The position numbers were made by a program, and so were the translations under genes. This document shows, piece after piece, positions 53,509 to 61,993 of a stretch of DNA of 64,000 nt (the stretch's first letter is position 1; every line of letters begins with the position of its first letter). The notes under the pieces are model-generated. The model was not told the DNA's origin. It saw only the letters and a program-made list of their open reading frames with translations, and ran no database searches. The stretch covers positions 62,001 through 126,000 of the forward strand of contig WRLH01000003.1 of NCBI GenBank assembly GCA_009777715.1, given 5' to 3'. This DNA is from Lachnospiraceae bacterium. GTDB lineage: Bacteria; Bacillota; Clostridia; Lachnospirales; Lachnospiraceae.

Positions 53509-55014
53509 CTACTCTCCTGCGTGTCTAATCCCCAAGATGCTTAGCTCTTTTTCATTTAACCCAATCCCCCGGAGCATGAGGCGGTTGCCTTTAAGGCTTT
53601 CAATCGAATTGATTCCCATTCCGCCCATCATTTCTTTTATTTCATGCCGCCAAGCGTTAATCAGGTTTACAAGACGCTGATAGCCAATGTCAGGGTTAAG
53701 GCGTTTCTTTAGCTCCGGCATTTGCGTGGCAATGCCCCAATTGCATTTCCCGGTATAACAGCTGCGGCATAGATGGCAGCCAAGGGCCATCAGGGCCGCG
53801 GTGGCAATATAAACACAGTCCGCGCCTAGGGCAATGGCTTTGACGATGTCCGCGCTTTGGCGGATGCTTCCGCCCACAACGATTGAAACATTTTCCCTTA
53901 TTCCCTCTTCTCTTAGACGCTGGTCAACCGAAGCTAAGGCCAGCTCAATCGGAATGCCAACATGGTCGCGAATCCGCGTTGGCGCAGCCCCAGTCCCGCC
54001 CCGGAAGCCATCAATTGCAATGATGTCAGCCCCGCTCCTTGCAATTCCGCTGGCAATGGCGGTCACATTATGGACGGCGGCGATTTTGACAATGACTGGT
54101 TTTTGGTAATTTGTCACTTCTTTTAATGAATAAACTAACTGGCGTAAATCTTCAATCGAATAAATGTCATGGTGGGGGGCTGGCGAGATAGCATCACTTC
54201 CCTCCGGAATCATTCTGGTGCGGGAAATATCGCCGACAATTTTTGCCCCGGGAAGATGGCCGCCAATGCCCGGTTTTGCCCCTTGCCCCATTTTTATTTC
54301 AATCGCTGCCCCAGTATTCAAATAATCCGGGTGGACGCCAAAACGTCCTGACGCAACCTGGACAATCGTATTGTCACCGTATTGGTAAAAGTCATTATGT
54401 AAACCACCCTCGCCCGTATTATACAAAATACCCAGTTCTTTTGCCGCCCGTGCCAAGCATTCATGGGCATTATAACTAATCGAACCATAACTCATTGCCG
54501 AAAACATCAGCGGCATTGATAACGATAAGCGCGGTGGCAGGTTATTTATTAACTTTCCGTCTTTATCACGTTTTATATTTTGCGGTTTTGCCCCTAATGA
54601 TATTTTGGTTTCCATTGGCTCACGCAAAGGGTCAATCGGCGGATTCGTTACCTGTGAAGCATTTAAAAGAATCTTGTCAAAATAAACCGGGTAATTTTCG
54701 GGGTTGCCCATTCCGGATAATAAGACTCCGCCGCTTTCAGCCTGTTTATAAATTTCGTCAATGTATTTTCCGCCCCAATTTGAATTTTGCTTGTATGTAT
54801 TGCCGCTTTTCGTGATTTTAAGGGCGTGTGTCGGGCATAAAGAAACACAACGGTGGCAGTTTACGCATTTACTGTCATCGCAAACCATTTTGTCAATTCC
54901 CGCAAGGAACTCATGGGCTTCATTTGCGCATTGGCGTTCACAAACCCGGCAAGTGATACATCTTTCACTATTCCTTATAACTTCATATTCCGGATAGATA
55001 AATGTTAAAGCCAT
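53509..55014 (-). CDS. Glutamate synthase FMN-binding subunit with ferredoxin domain
   Basis: A 501-residue archaeal-type GltB. Residues 10-75 contain two 4Fe-4S motifs (CITCRVCERQC, CVNCHRCVSLC). The rest is the FMN/oxoglutarate barrel: MFSAMSYGSISY, GEGGLHND, IKMGQGAKPGIGGHLPG, GFRGGTGAAPT, and the 3Fe-4S cysteines near CHLCRSCYTGKCNWG. It reduces 2-oxoglutarate plus ammonia-derived imine to glutamate. It overlaps the glutaminase gene by 1 nt. The ferredoxin domain shows it is built to take electrons from iron-sulfur partners. Confidence 0.95.
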   Translation of the reverse strand: MALTFIYPEYEVIRNSERCITCRVCERQCANEAHEFLAGIDKMVCDDSKCVNCHRCVSLCPTHALKITKSGNTYKQNSNWGGKYIDEIYKQAESGGVLLSGMGNPENYPVYFDKILLNASQVTNPPIDPLREPMETKISLGAKPQNIKRDKDGKLINNLPPRLSLSMPLMFSAMSYGSISYNAHECLARAAKELGILYNTGEGGLHNDFYQYGDNTIVQVASGRFGVHPDYLNTGAAIEIKMGQGAKPGIGGHLPGAKIVGDISRTRMIPEGSDAISPAPHHDIYSIEDLRQLVYSLKEVTNYQKPVIVKIAAVHNVTAIASGIARSGADIIAIDGFRGGTGAAPTRIRDHVGIPIELALASVDQRLREEGIRENVSIVVGGSIRQSADIVKAIALGADCVYIATAALMALGCHLCRSCYTGKCNWGIATQMPELKKRLNPDIGYQRLVNLINAWRHEIKEMMGGMGINSIESLKGNRLMLRGIGLNEKELSILGIRHAGE

Positions 55015-56117
55015 TAGTTTCCGCTCCTTTCGCTGGTTTCATTGACCGTATAGATAATTGGCTCGCCGCCTTTTGGCGCAAATACTTTCGTAAGCTCCGG
55101 CTCAACAATCCGGATGGCCGCTTCTTCGCTTGCGATATAGACAAAATCATCTTTTTCCCCGATGACAAGGCTTCGTAGCTTCAGGCGATCATTTAAAGCC
55201 ATGATTCCGCCGTCAAAGCCAACAATGATTGAAAACGGCCCGGTGATTAGCTGGGCGCTAAACATCGTCCTAAGATACTCATGGATTTCTTGGCTTTCTT
55301 TGTCCATGCGCTTAATTGTCTGCCAAAAAGGAGCCGCCGTGACAATTGCTATTTCGGGAAAAGTAAGGCCCTTTTTCCGGTTAAGATAATCAATGATATA
55401 GGTAATTACTTCGGTGTCCGTCTGGAGCGTGCATTTATAACCATACATTTCAATCGCCCGCCGATTGGCATCATAAGAAGATATTTCACCGTTATGGACG
55501 ACCGAATAATCAAGCAAAGCAAAAGGGTGGGCTCCGCCCCACCAGCCCGGAGTATTAGTCGGATAGCGGCCATGCGCGGTAAAGCAGAAGCCTTCGTATT
55601 CATCAAGCCGATAAAAACGACCGACATCTTCCGGAAAACCAACCGCCTTAAAAACACCCATGTTTTTTCCGCTTGAAAAAACATAAGCTCCGTCAATCCT
55701 TGTATTAACCCGGAAAACACATTTTACGGTAAACTCGCTTTCATCTAATTGGCTTTCGGCAAGCTTTGTTGGCAAAGGGGTGACGAAATAACGCCATATC
55801 AGCGGTTCATCTGTTATTTCCTTTATTTTCCGCGTCGGGATTTTTGACAGGTTGATAATGTCAAAATGCCGCTCAAGAAAATCTTCGCATTCTTTCCTGA
55901 CATGGGAAGAATCATAAAAAATATGAAGCGCGTAAAAATTTTTGTACTCCGGATAAATGCCGTAAGCAGCAAATCCGCCGCCAAGGCCGTTTGAGCGGTC
56001 GTGCATGACAGCAATCGATTTAATGATTGCCTCACCGCTTATTCTTTTTCCGGTTTTATTAAGAATACCCGATATCGCGCAGCCTGACGGTATTCTGATT
56101 TCACCTTCTTTTTGCAT
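55014..56117 (-). CDS. Glutamate synthase glutaminase (class II) subunit
   Basis: A 367-residue class II (Ntn) glutamine amidotransferase. The nucleophile is probably Cys13 after a 12-residue propeptide (RIPSG/CAISG). Supporting motifs are HDRSNGLGGGFAAYG, HGRYPTNTPGW and VVHNGEISSYDANRR. It supplies ammonia to the FMN subunit. Stand-alone glutaminase subunits of this type define the split GOGAT. It starts 33 nt after the malic enzyme gene ends, on the same strand. Confidence 0.93.
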   Translation of the reverse strand: MQKEGEIRIPSGCAISGILNKTGKRISGEAIIKSIAVMHDRSNGLGGGFAAYGIYPEYKNFYALHIFYDSSHVRKECEDFLERHFDIINLSKIPTRKIKEITDEPLIWRYFVTPLPTKLAESQLDESEFTVKCVFRVNTRIDGAYVFSSGKNMGVFKAVGFPEDVGRFYRLDEYEGFCFTAHGRYPTNTPGWWGGAHPFALLDYSVVHNGEISSYDANRRAIEMYGYKCTLQTDTEVITYIIDYLNRKKGLTFPEIAIVTAAPFWQTIKRMDKESQEIHEYLRTMFSAQLITGPFSIIVGFDGGIMALNDRLKLRSLVIGEKDDFVYIASEEAAIRIVEPELTKVFAPKGGEPIIYTVNETSERSGN

Positions 56118-56150
56118 TATCCATGCTCCTTTTCAAAGCCTGAAATTCTA

Positions 56151-57326
56151 TCAAACTTTCCTCACTGCTCCGCTTTCATGCGCGGCTTTTTTCACTGCTT
56201 CGGCAATATGCAGGGAAACCTCACGCTCTAATGGGCTTGGGACGATATAATCTGGCTTAAGGTCGTTATCCTTTACGAATCCGGCAATCGCCTCCGCCGC
56301 CGCTATTTTCATTTTTTCGTTAATATCAGTCGCATTTGCCGCAAGCGCCCCTTTAAAAACACCGGGGAATGCCAAGGCATTATTAATCTGATTCGGAAAA
56401 TCACTCCGCCCTGTCCCGACAATAACCGCGCCGCCGTCTTTGGCAAGATCTGGCATAATCTCTGGGATTGGGTTTGATAAGGGAAACAAAATCGGGTCTT
56501 TATTCATGCTTTCAACCATTGATTTGGTGACACAATCCGGTGCGGAAACCCCAATAAATAGATCCGTTCCCTTTATTACTTCGGAAAGACTTCCTTTCCG
56601 CATAAAGGGATTGGTTACTTCTGCGATTAATTCTTTTTCGGAGTTTAAGTTTTCGCGTGATTTGTAAATCGCTCCTTGCCTGTCGCATAAAATAATATTT
56701 TCGATCCCATAATCTTTAAGCAGCCGGGCGGTGGCAATTCCGGCCGCCCCAGCCCCATTAATAACAGTTGTTATTTTATTTTTTTCTTTCCCGGTCAGCT
56801 TAAGCGCATTCATGACGGCAGCCAGGACAACAATTGCCGTCCCATGCTGGTCGTCATGGAAAACCGGGATATCTAAGGCCGCCTTTAATTTCCGCTCGAT
56901 GGTAAAACAGCGGGGAGCGGAGATATCTTCAAGGTTTATCCCGCCAAAGCTTCCGGCTAAAAGTTTTACGCAGTTTACGATTTCATCTATTTCATTGGAG
57001 CGGATGCAAAGCGGAATCGCGTCAACGTTGGCCAGCTCTTTAAAAAGGACTGCTTTTCCCTCCATGACTGGCATTGCTGCTTCCGGCCCGATATCACCAA
57101 GCCCAAGCACCGCCGTGCCGTCAGTTATGATGGCAACGGTGTTTTTTCGCCTCGTTAAGGCATAGCTCATTTCCGGGTCCTCTTTTATCATCAGGCAGGG
57201 TTTTGCCACTCCCGGGGTGTAAGCCAAGGAGAGGTCGTCTTTTGTTTTGACCGGGACTCTGCTAATTACTTCGATTTTCCCTTGCCATTCAAGGTGTTTC
57301 TTTAATGATTCGGTTAAGTAGTCCAT
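56151..57326 (-). CDS. Malic enzyme (malate to pyruvate, NAD(P)-dependent)
   Basis: A 391-residue short bacterial malic enzyme. Motifs are SLAYTPGVAKPC, the metal/substrate region FHDDQHGTAIV and the Rossmann segment INGAGAAGIATARLL, with LSNPIPEI near residue 285. It decarboxylates malate to pyruvate and yields NADH or NADPH. It sits between fumarase and GOGAT, so malate from the argininosuccinate lyase/fumarase pair can be turned to pyruvate and reducing power for glutamate synthesis. A structured element lies 34 bp upstream. Confidence 0.94.
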   Translation of the reverse strand: MDYLTESLKKHLEWQGKIEVISRVPVKTKDDLSLAYTPGVAKPCLMIKEDPEMSYALTRRKNTVAIITDGTAVLGLGDIGPEAAMPVMEGKAVLFKELANVDAIPLCIRSNEIDEIVNCVKLLAGSFGGINLEDISAPRCFTIERKLKAALDIPVFHDDQHGTAIVVLAAVMNALKLTGKEKNKITTVINGAGAAGIATARLLKDYGIENIILCDRQGAIYKSRENLNSEKELIAEVTNPFMRKGSLSEVIKGTDLFIGVSAPDCVTKSMVESMNKDPILFPLSNPIPEIMPDLAKDGGAVIVGTGRSDFPNQINNALAFPGVFKGALAANATDINEKMKIAAAEAIAGFVKDNDLKPDYIVPSPLEREVSLHIAEAVKKAAHESGAVRKV

Positions 57327-57359
57327 TTTTATGCTCTTTTCTTTGTTAATTAGTTAGTC

Positions 57360-57479
57360 AGGCAAAATACAACTCTTCGTGGCGACTGTGTCCTAATTGG
57401 AGTAAATAAAAGTATTCTTTGGATAGAAGGCGGCCAAGGTCGTAATACAACTAAAGTTGCTTACGAGTTATTTTTGCCT
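57360..57479. repeat. Structured intergenic element, copy 2 (upstream of malic enzyme)
   Basis: A 120-bp second copy of the 50939-51044 element with ends AGGCAAAATACAACTC and GAGTTATTTTTGCCT. It keeps TGTCCTAATTGG and GGATAGAAGGCGGCCAAGG but adds a CAACT/AGTTG side hairpin. A separate 8-bp palindrome ATTGCGGC/GCCGCAAT (57498-57519) lies between it and the fumarase beta stop. Confidence 0.72.
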
Positions 57480-57521
57480 TCCTCCGAGCTGTACGTCATT
57501 GCGGCCTCCGAGCCGCAATCC

Positions 57522-58040
57522 CTACTTATATATACTGCGTCCCTCACTATCGATTGCCACAATCAAGGGCATTTTAAGCACGGTCAGCCGATAAATGGCC
57601 TCTGTCCCCAAATCCGCAAAAGCAATCACCTCACTTTCCGTAATGCAAAGTGACAATAACGCCCCTGCCCCGCCAAGCGCGGCAAGGTATAAGCCTTGAT
57701 GCTCTTTGATGGCATTAGTGACGGCTTCCCCCCTTGCCCCTTTCCCGACCATCACGCGAAGCCCCTCTTTTATCAGCCGCGGTGAAAATGAATCCATGCG
57801 GCCGCTAGTTGTTGGCCCGGCCGAACCGATTACTCTGCCCGGCGGGGCAGGGCAAGGGCCAGTATAATAAATTGCTTGGCCGCCATAATCAAAAGGGGGC
57901 TTTTTTCCATTTTCTGCCAATTCAAGCAAGCGTTTGTGGGCAGCGTCCCGGCCTGTATATAAGAAACCCGAAAGCAAAATATTATCGCCAGCCCGCAGGT
58001 TTTTTATTGTCTCATCTAAAAAAGGGGTCATTATCTCCAT
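57522..58040 (-). CDS. Fumarate hydratase (class I type) beta subunit
   Basis: A 172-residue C-terminal subunit of the two-subunit iron-sulfur hydratase family (fumarase or L-tartrate dehydratase). Motifs are LRAGDNILLSGFLYTGRDAA, YYTGPCPAPPG and GSAGPTTSGRMD. It completes the active site formed with the alpha subunit. Its ATG overlaps the alpha stop by 1 nt. The neighbouring argH and malic enzyme genes favour fumarate over tartrate. Confidence 0.92.
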   Translation of the reverse strand: MEIMTPFLDETIKNLRAGDNILLSGFLYTGRDAAHKRLLELAENGKKPPFDYGGQAIYYTGPCPAPPGRVIGSAGPTTSGRMDSFSPRLIKEGLRVMVGKGARGEAVTNAIKEHQGLYLAALGGAGALLSLCITESEVIAFADLGTEAIYRLTVLKMPLIVAIDSEGRSIYK

Positions 58041-58888
58041 TAAATTATCTCCGTCCGGTGCCTAAGGGCATGGCAAGCGGTGTTTACGGCCACCGGGAAA
58101 CCAGCAATATGGGTCGGGTAACTAACAATTTGCACCGCCAGTGCTGTTGTTAATCCGCCGTAACCAGCCGGGCCGATATCCAATTGGTTAATCCGCCTTA
58201 AAAACCTTTCTTCTAGTTCATTAAGAACCGGGTCGGGGTTAGGGCTTCCGACTGCACGGATTAACGCTTGTTTGGATAAAAGGGCTGCCTTTTCCATTGT
58301 CCCCCCTAGCCCAACGCCAACGATGAGCGGCGGGCATGGGTTTGCCCCGGCCTTTTTTACTGTCTCGATGATAAATTCCTCCGCCCCGGCAATTCCGTCA
58401 GCAGGGTTTAACATTTTCATGTTGCCCATGTTTTCACTGCCAAAACCCTTTGGCATGACGGTAATTTTTATCTCGTCACCCGGCGCAAAATCATAGTGGA
58501 TTACGGCCGGGGTATTGTCATTTGTATTATTCCGGCTAAGCGGGCTATCAATGACGCTGTTGCGGAAATATCCTTTGCGGTAACCAACCCTGATGCCCTC
58601 GTTAATTGCTGCGCTGATATTGCCTGTGACATGGACGTTTTCGCCAATCGTGACAAACACAATCACCATGCCTGTATCTTGGCAAAGGGGAAGCTGGTTA
58701 ACTTCTGCCAGTTTGGCATTTTCTAAAAGCAGATTAAGGACCTTTTTTGCGGTTTGGTTCTCTTCACTTAATGAAGCGTTAAAAAGGGCTTGACGGACAT
58801 CATCATTTAAGCAAAGATTGGCCTTGATACATAAATCTCTAACTGTTTCCGTTATTTTTTTTGCGTCAACTATCCGGATATCATTCAT
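58040..58888 (-). CDS. Fumarate hydratase (class I type) alpha subunit
   Basis: A 282-residue alpha subunit carrying the 4Fe-4S ligands, probably the cysteines in LPLCQDTGM, ANPCPPLIVG and the C-terminal NTACHALRH. It hydrates fumarate to malate in the cytosol and is oxygen-sensitive, fitting an anaerobe. It overlaps argH by 8 nt, so the fumarate released by argininosuccinate lyase can be used by the enzyme encoded next. Confidence 0.93.
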   Translation of the reverse strand: MNDIRIVDAKKITETVRDLCIKANLCLNDDVRQALFNASLSEENQTAKKVLNLLLENAKLAEVNQLPLCQDTGMVIVFVTIGENVHVTGNISAAINEGIRVGYRKGYFRNSVIDSPLSRNNTNDNTPAVIHYDFAPGDEIKITVMPKGFGSENMGNMKMLNPADGIAGAEEFIIETVKKAGANPCPPLIVGVGLGGTMEKAALLSKQALIRAVGSPNPDPVLNELEERFLRRINQLDIGPAGYGGLTTALAVQIVSYPTHIAGFPVAVNTACHALRHRTEII

Positions 58889-60269
58889 CGGCCTGATTCT
58901 TCCTTATGAATAAAATGCCGTCATTTATGGCGTTAAGAACTGCTTTTTCGCCTGGCCCGCCGGGTAATGAGCGTGAGTTGATTAAATTTTCCACCATTAA
59001 GGCTGTAAAGATATCTTCATCAAAAACTGGCGTGATATCCTTAAATTCGTTTAAAGTAAGTTCACCTAATCTTTTGTTTTTGCCCACAGCATATGAAACA
59101 AGTTTTCCGGTCATTTCATGGGCTTCCCTAAAAGGCACGCCCTTTTTGACCAGATAATCCGCCGCGTCAGTTGCGTCCGTATATCCGCCGCCAGCACTTT
59201 CTGACATCTTTTCTTTATTAAAGGTGATATTTTCAATCATGCCCGTAAAAGCAAACAGGCAAGCTTTCACCGTGTCAGCCGCATCAAAAACGGCCTCTTT
59301 ATCCTCCTGCATATCCTTGTTATATGCTAAAGGCAAGGCTTTCATCACCGTCAGCAAGCTAATCAAATTGCCGTAAACACGCCCCGTTTTTCCGCGGATT
59401 AATTCGGCAATATCGGGGTTTTTCTTTTGGGGCATAATCGATGACCCGGTTGAATATGCGTCTGATATTTCGATAAAACCAAATGAATCCGTTGCCCAGA
59501 TAATGATTTCCTCACAAAAACGGCTTAAATGTGTCATTATCAGCGATAGCGAAAAAACAAATTCCATGCAAAAATCGCGGTCGGAAACGGAGTCAAGGCT
59601 ATTCTTAGTCAGTTCCTTAAAACCAAGCAGGTCTTTTACCAAATCGCGGTCAAGCGGATAAGAAGTCCCTGCCAACGCTCCCGCACCCAAAGGCATTTCG
59701 TCTGTCCGTAAAATCAAATCACAAAGCCTTTCATAATCGCGTTTGAACATCTGGAAATATGCCATCAGATGATGGGCAAGCGTAATCGGCTGGGCTTTTT
59801 GCAGATGGGTAAAGCCGGGCATGACTGTCTTTAGATGAAGCTTTGCCGTCTCCGATAAGGTCTCAAGCAATAAAAGCAGCTGCTTTTTAAGAGCCTTGGT
59901 TTCTTCTTTGACATACATTCGCATATCCAAAGCAACTTGGTCATTCCGGCTTCTTCCGGTATGTAAGCGTTTGCCAGCTTCGCCAATCCGTTTCACCAAT
60001 TCGGCCTCAACAAAAGAATGAATGTCTTCAAAAGAAAGGTCGATTTTTAGGCTTCCGGCTTCGAGTTCAGCCAAAATGCCTGTTAAGCCCTGGGTAATCA
60101 AATGTGCATCGGCACTAGAAATAATCCCTTGCTTGCCCAGCATTTTGGCATGGGCCAAACTGCCGCTGATATCATGCTTAAAAAGCCTTTGGTCAAACAT
60201 GATTGAAGATTGGAAAAAATTGGCAAATGAATCTGTTTGCCCCGAAAAACGGCCGCCCCACAATTTCAT
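58881..60269 (-). CDS. argH: Argininosuccinate lyase
   Basis: A 462-residue ArgH of the fumarase/aspartase superfamily. It splits argininosuccinate into arginine and fumarate. It starts KLWGGRFSGQTDSFAN and has HTGRSRNDQVALDMR, the catalytic-loop signature GSSIMPQKKNPD and TGAL-like GAGALAGTSYP. It overlaps argG by 4 nt and fumarase alpha by 8 nt. Confidence 0.97.
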   Translation of the reverse strand: MKLWGGRFSGQTDSFANFFQSSIMFDQRLFKHDISGSLAHAKMLGKQGIISSADAHLITQGLTGILAELEAGSLKIDLSFEDIHSFVEAELVKRIGEAGKRLHTGRSRNDQVALDMRMYVKEETKALKKQLLLLLETLSETAKLHLKTVMPGFTHLQKAQPITLAHHLMAYFQMFKRDYERLCDLILRTDEMPLGAGALAGTSYPLDRDLVKDLLGFKELTKNSLDSVSDRDFCMEFVFSLSLIMTHLSRFCEEIIIWATDSFGFIEISDAYSTGSSIMPQKKNPDIAELIRGKTGRVYGNLISLLTVMKALPLAYNKDMQEDKEAVFDAADTVKACLFAFTGMIENITFNKEKMSESAGGGYTDATDAADYLVKKGVPFREAHEMTGKLVSYAVGKNKRLGELTLNEFKDITPVFDEDIFTALMVENLINSRSLPGGPGEKAVLNAINDGILFIRKNQADE

Positions 60270-61489
60270 AGCTCCTGTTGCTCCTTTTCGTGATTTTTTT
60301 GCATTAAGGCACGGACATGGACCGGGAGGCTAAATAGGTTAATGAATCCTTCGGCGTCCTGATGGTTGTATAGCTCCCCGGTCGTAAAGCTTGACAGGCT
60401 TTCGCTATAAAGGGAAAAAGGCGAGCTTGAACCCCTCGTGATAATATTGCCCTTATAAAGCTTAAGTTTTACTGTCCCGGTCACTGTCTCTTGCGTTTTT
60501 TCAACAAATGCTCCCAGTGCTTCCCTTAAGGGGGTGAACCATTCGCCGCTATAAATCAGCTCTGCCATTTTGCCGCTGATGACATCTTTAAATGCCATCG
60601 TCTTGCGGTCAAGGCATAAATGCTCAAGCTCCCGGTGGGCAAAATAAAGAATCGTTCCGCCCGGCGTTTCGTATATGCCCCGCGATTTCATTCCCACCAC
60701 GCGGTTTTCGCACAAATCGGTGATTCCGATTCCGTTTCTTCCGCCGATTTCATTTAATGCTTCCACCATTTTTACGCCCGCTGCTGCTTCGCCGTTTAGT
60801 TTGACTGGAATGCCTTTTTCAAAATAAAGCTCAATATTTTCCGGTTCAGCCGGGGCATCTTGCGGCATGACCGACATTTTGAGGATATGGCGATAATCCG
60901 GTTCAATGTCTGGATTCTCAAGCTCTAAGCCCTCATGGCTTATATGCCATAAATTTTCGTCACGGCTATAGCTTTGGTCTTGTTTCATCGGGACCGAGAT
61001 GCCGCGTTCTTTAAGGTATTCCATCGCATCCTCGCGAGATTTTATTGACCATAGCCGCCATGGGGCGATGACTTTTAACATGGGGGCAAATGCTTTGATG
61101 GTCAGCTCAAAGCGGATCTGGTCATTGCCTTTGCCTGTCGCGCCGTGGCATATTGCTGTTGCTTCGTAAGATAAAGCGGTCTCAACTAGTTTTTTGGCGA
61201 TTAAGGGACGGGCAATCGCCGTTCCGAGCAAATATTTATCTTCGTAGATTGCGTTTGCCTTTAGCATGGGGAAGATATAATCGGAAACAAATTCGGCTCT
61301 TGCGTTAATTACAACTGCTTCGTCCGCTCCGGTTTCAAGGGCTTTTCTTTTGATTAAAGGATAAGCCGTTACTTGGCCGACATCAACACAGCAAGCGATT
61401 ACGATTGCATTTTGATAGTTTTCCTTTAGCCAAGGGATAATTGCGGTTGTGTCAAGGCCGCCCGAATAAGCTAATACTATTTTTTCCAT
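60266..61489 (-). CDS. argG: Argininosuccinate synthase
   Basis: A 407-residue ArgG, joining citrulline and aspartate with ATP. It opens with the PP-loop VLAYSGGLDTTAI and has ATGKGNDQIRFE and SYSRDENLWHIS-type segments. Citrulline synthesis needs carbamoyl phosphate, supplied by CarAB encoded 17 kb away on the same strand. It overlaps the DapF-like gene by 1 nt, so the two are coupled. Confidence 0.97.
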   Translation of the reverse strand: MEKIVLAYSGGLDTTAIIPWLKENYQNAIVIACCVDVGQVTAYPLIKRKALETGADEAVVINARAEFVSDYIFPMLKANAIYEDKYLLGTAIARPLIAKKLVETALSYEATAICHGATGKGNDQIRFELTIKAFAPMLKVIAPWRLWSIKSREDAMEYLKERGISVPMKQDQSYSRDENLWHISHEGLELENPDIEPDYRHILKMSVMPQDAPAEPENIELYFEKGIPVKLNGEAAAGVKMVEALNEIGGRNGIGITDLCENRVVGMKSRGIYETPGGTILYFAHRELEHLCLDRKTMAFKDVISGKMAELIYSGEWFTPLREALGAFVEKTQETVTGTVKLKLYKGNIITRGSSSPFSLYSESLSSFTTGELYNHQDAEGFINLFSLPVHVRALMQKNHEKEQQEL

Positions 61490-61980
61490 TAGTCCATTAA
61501 CTCCTTTTTTCCGGTTAAAATAACTTCATCATTTTCGCCGCGTCCCCATTCGGTTAGAAAGCTGTTCCCGCCCATCGTGACTTTTACTTTTGTTATGCAA
61601 GTTTTATTAAGCATGATGGCGACTGTCCCGGCAACTGCCGCGGCTTCGTTTGTATATGCGGTTTCGCCTTCGCCGTGTTGCCAGAGCCTTGTTTCTAAGC
61701 TTTCTTCGTCTTGTTTTTTGGCAAAAATTATGCTTGCCCCTTTAGGGAAAATGGCATTCGTCCCCAGCAAAGCACCAATTTTCTTTACATCAACGCTTTT
61801 TAAGTCATCAACAAACAAAACACCGTGCGGCCTGCCAAGTGAAATAACCGTGACTTTAAGGATTTCGCCGTCAATTAAGAGCGGGTTATTGATACACATT
61901 GGCGAGCCATTATATAAAACCGGAATCAGGTACGGAGCGGTAATCGGTTTGCCAAATGAAACAGAAATATTGTTATTCAT
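61489..61980 (-). CDS. DapF-like half protein lacking catalytic cysteines
   Basis: A 163-residue protein matching only the C-terminal half of diaminopimelate epimerase: VTVISLGRPHGVLFVDDL resembles the GNPHCVIFVDD block, and LWQHGEGETAYTNEAAAVAG sits where true DapF has ERGSGETLACGTGA. The catalytic cysteine is thus replaced and the N-terminal domain with its own cysteine is missing, so epimerase activity is unlikely. The start at 61980 has GGAGG 6 nt upstream. It lies 13 nt after gdhA and overlaps argG, a constant-looking position that suggests a retained, possibly regulatory or ligand-binding, role rather than decay. Confidence 0.7.
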   Translation of the reverse strand: MNNNISVSFGKPITAPYLIPVLYNGSPMCINNPLLIDGEILKVTVISLGRPHGVLFVDDLKSVDVKKIGALLGTNAIFPKGASIIFAKKQDEESLETRLWQHGEGETAYTNEAAAVAGTVAIMLNKTCITKVKVTMGGNSFLTEWGRGENDEVILTGKKELMD

Positions 61981-61993
61981 ACTAACCTCCCAA

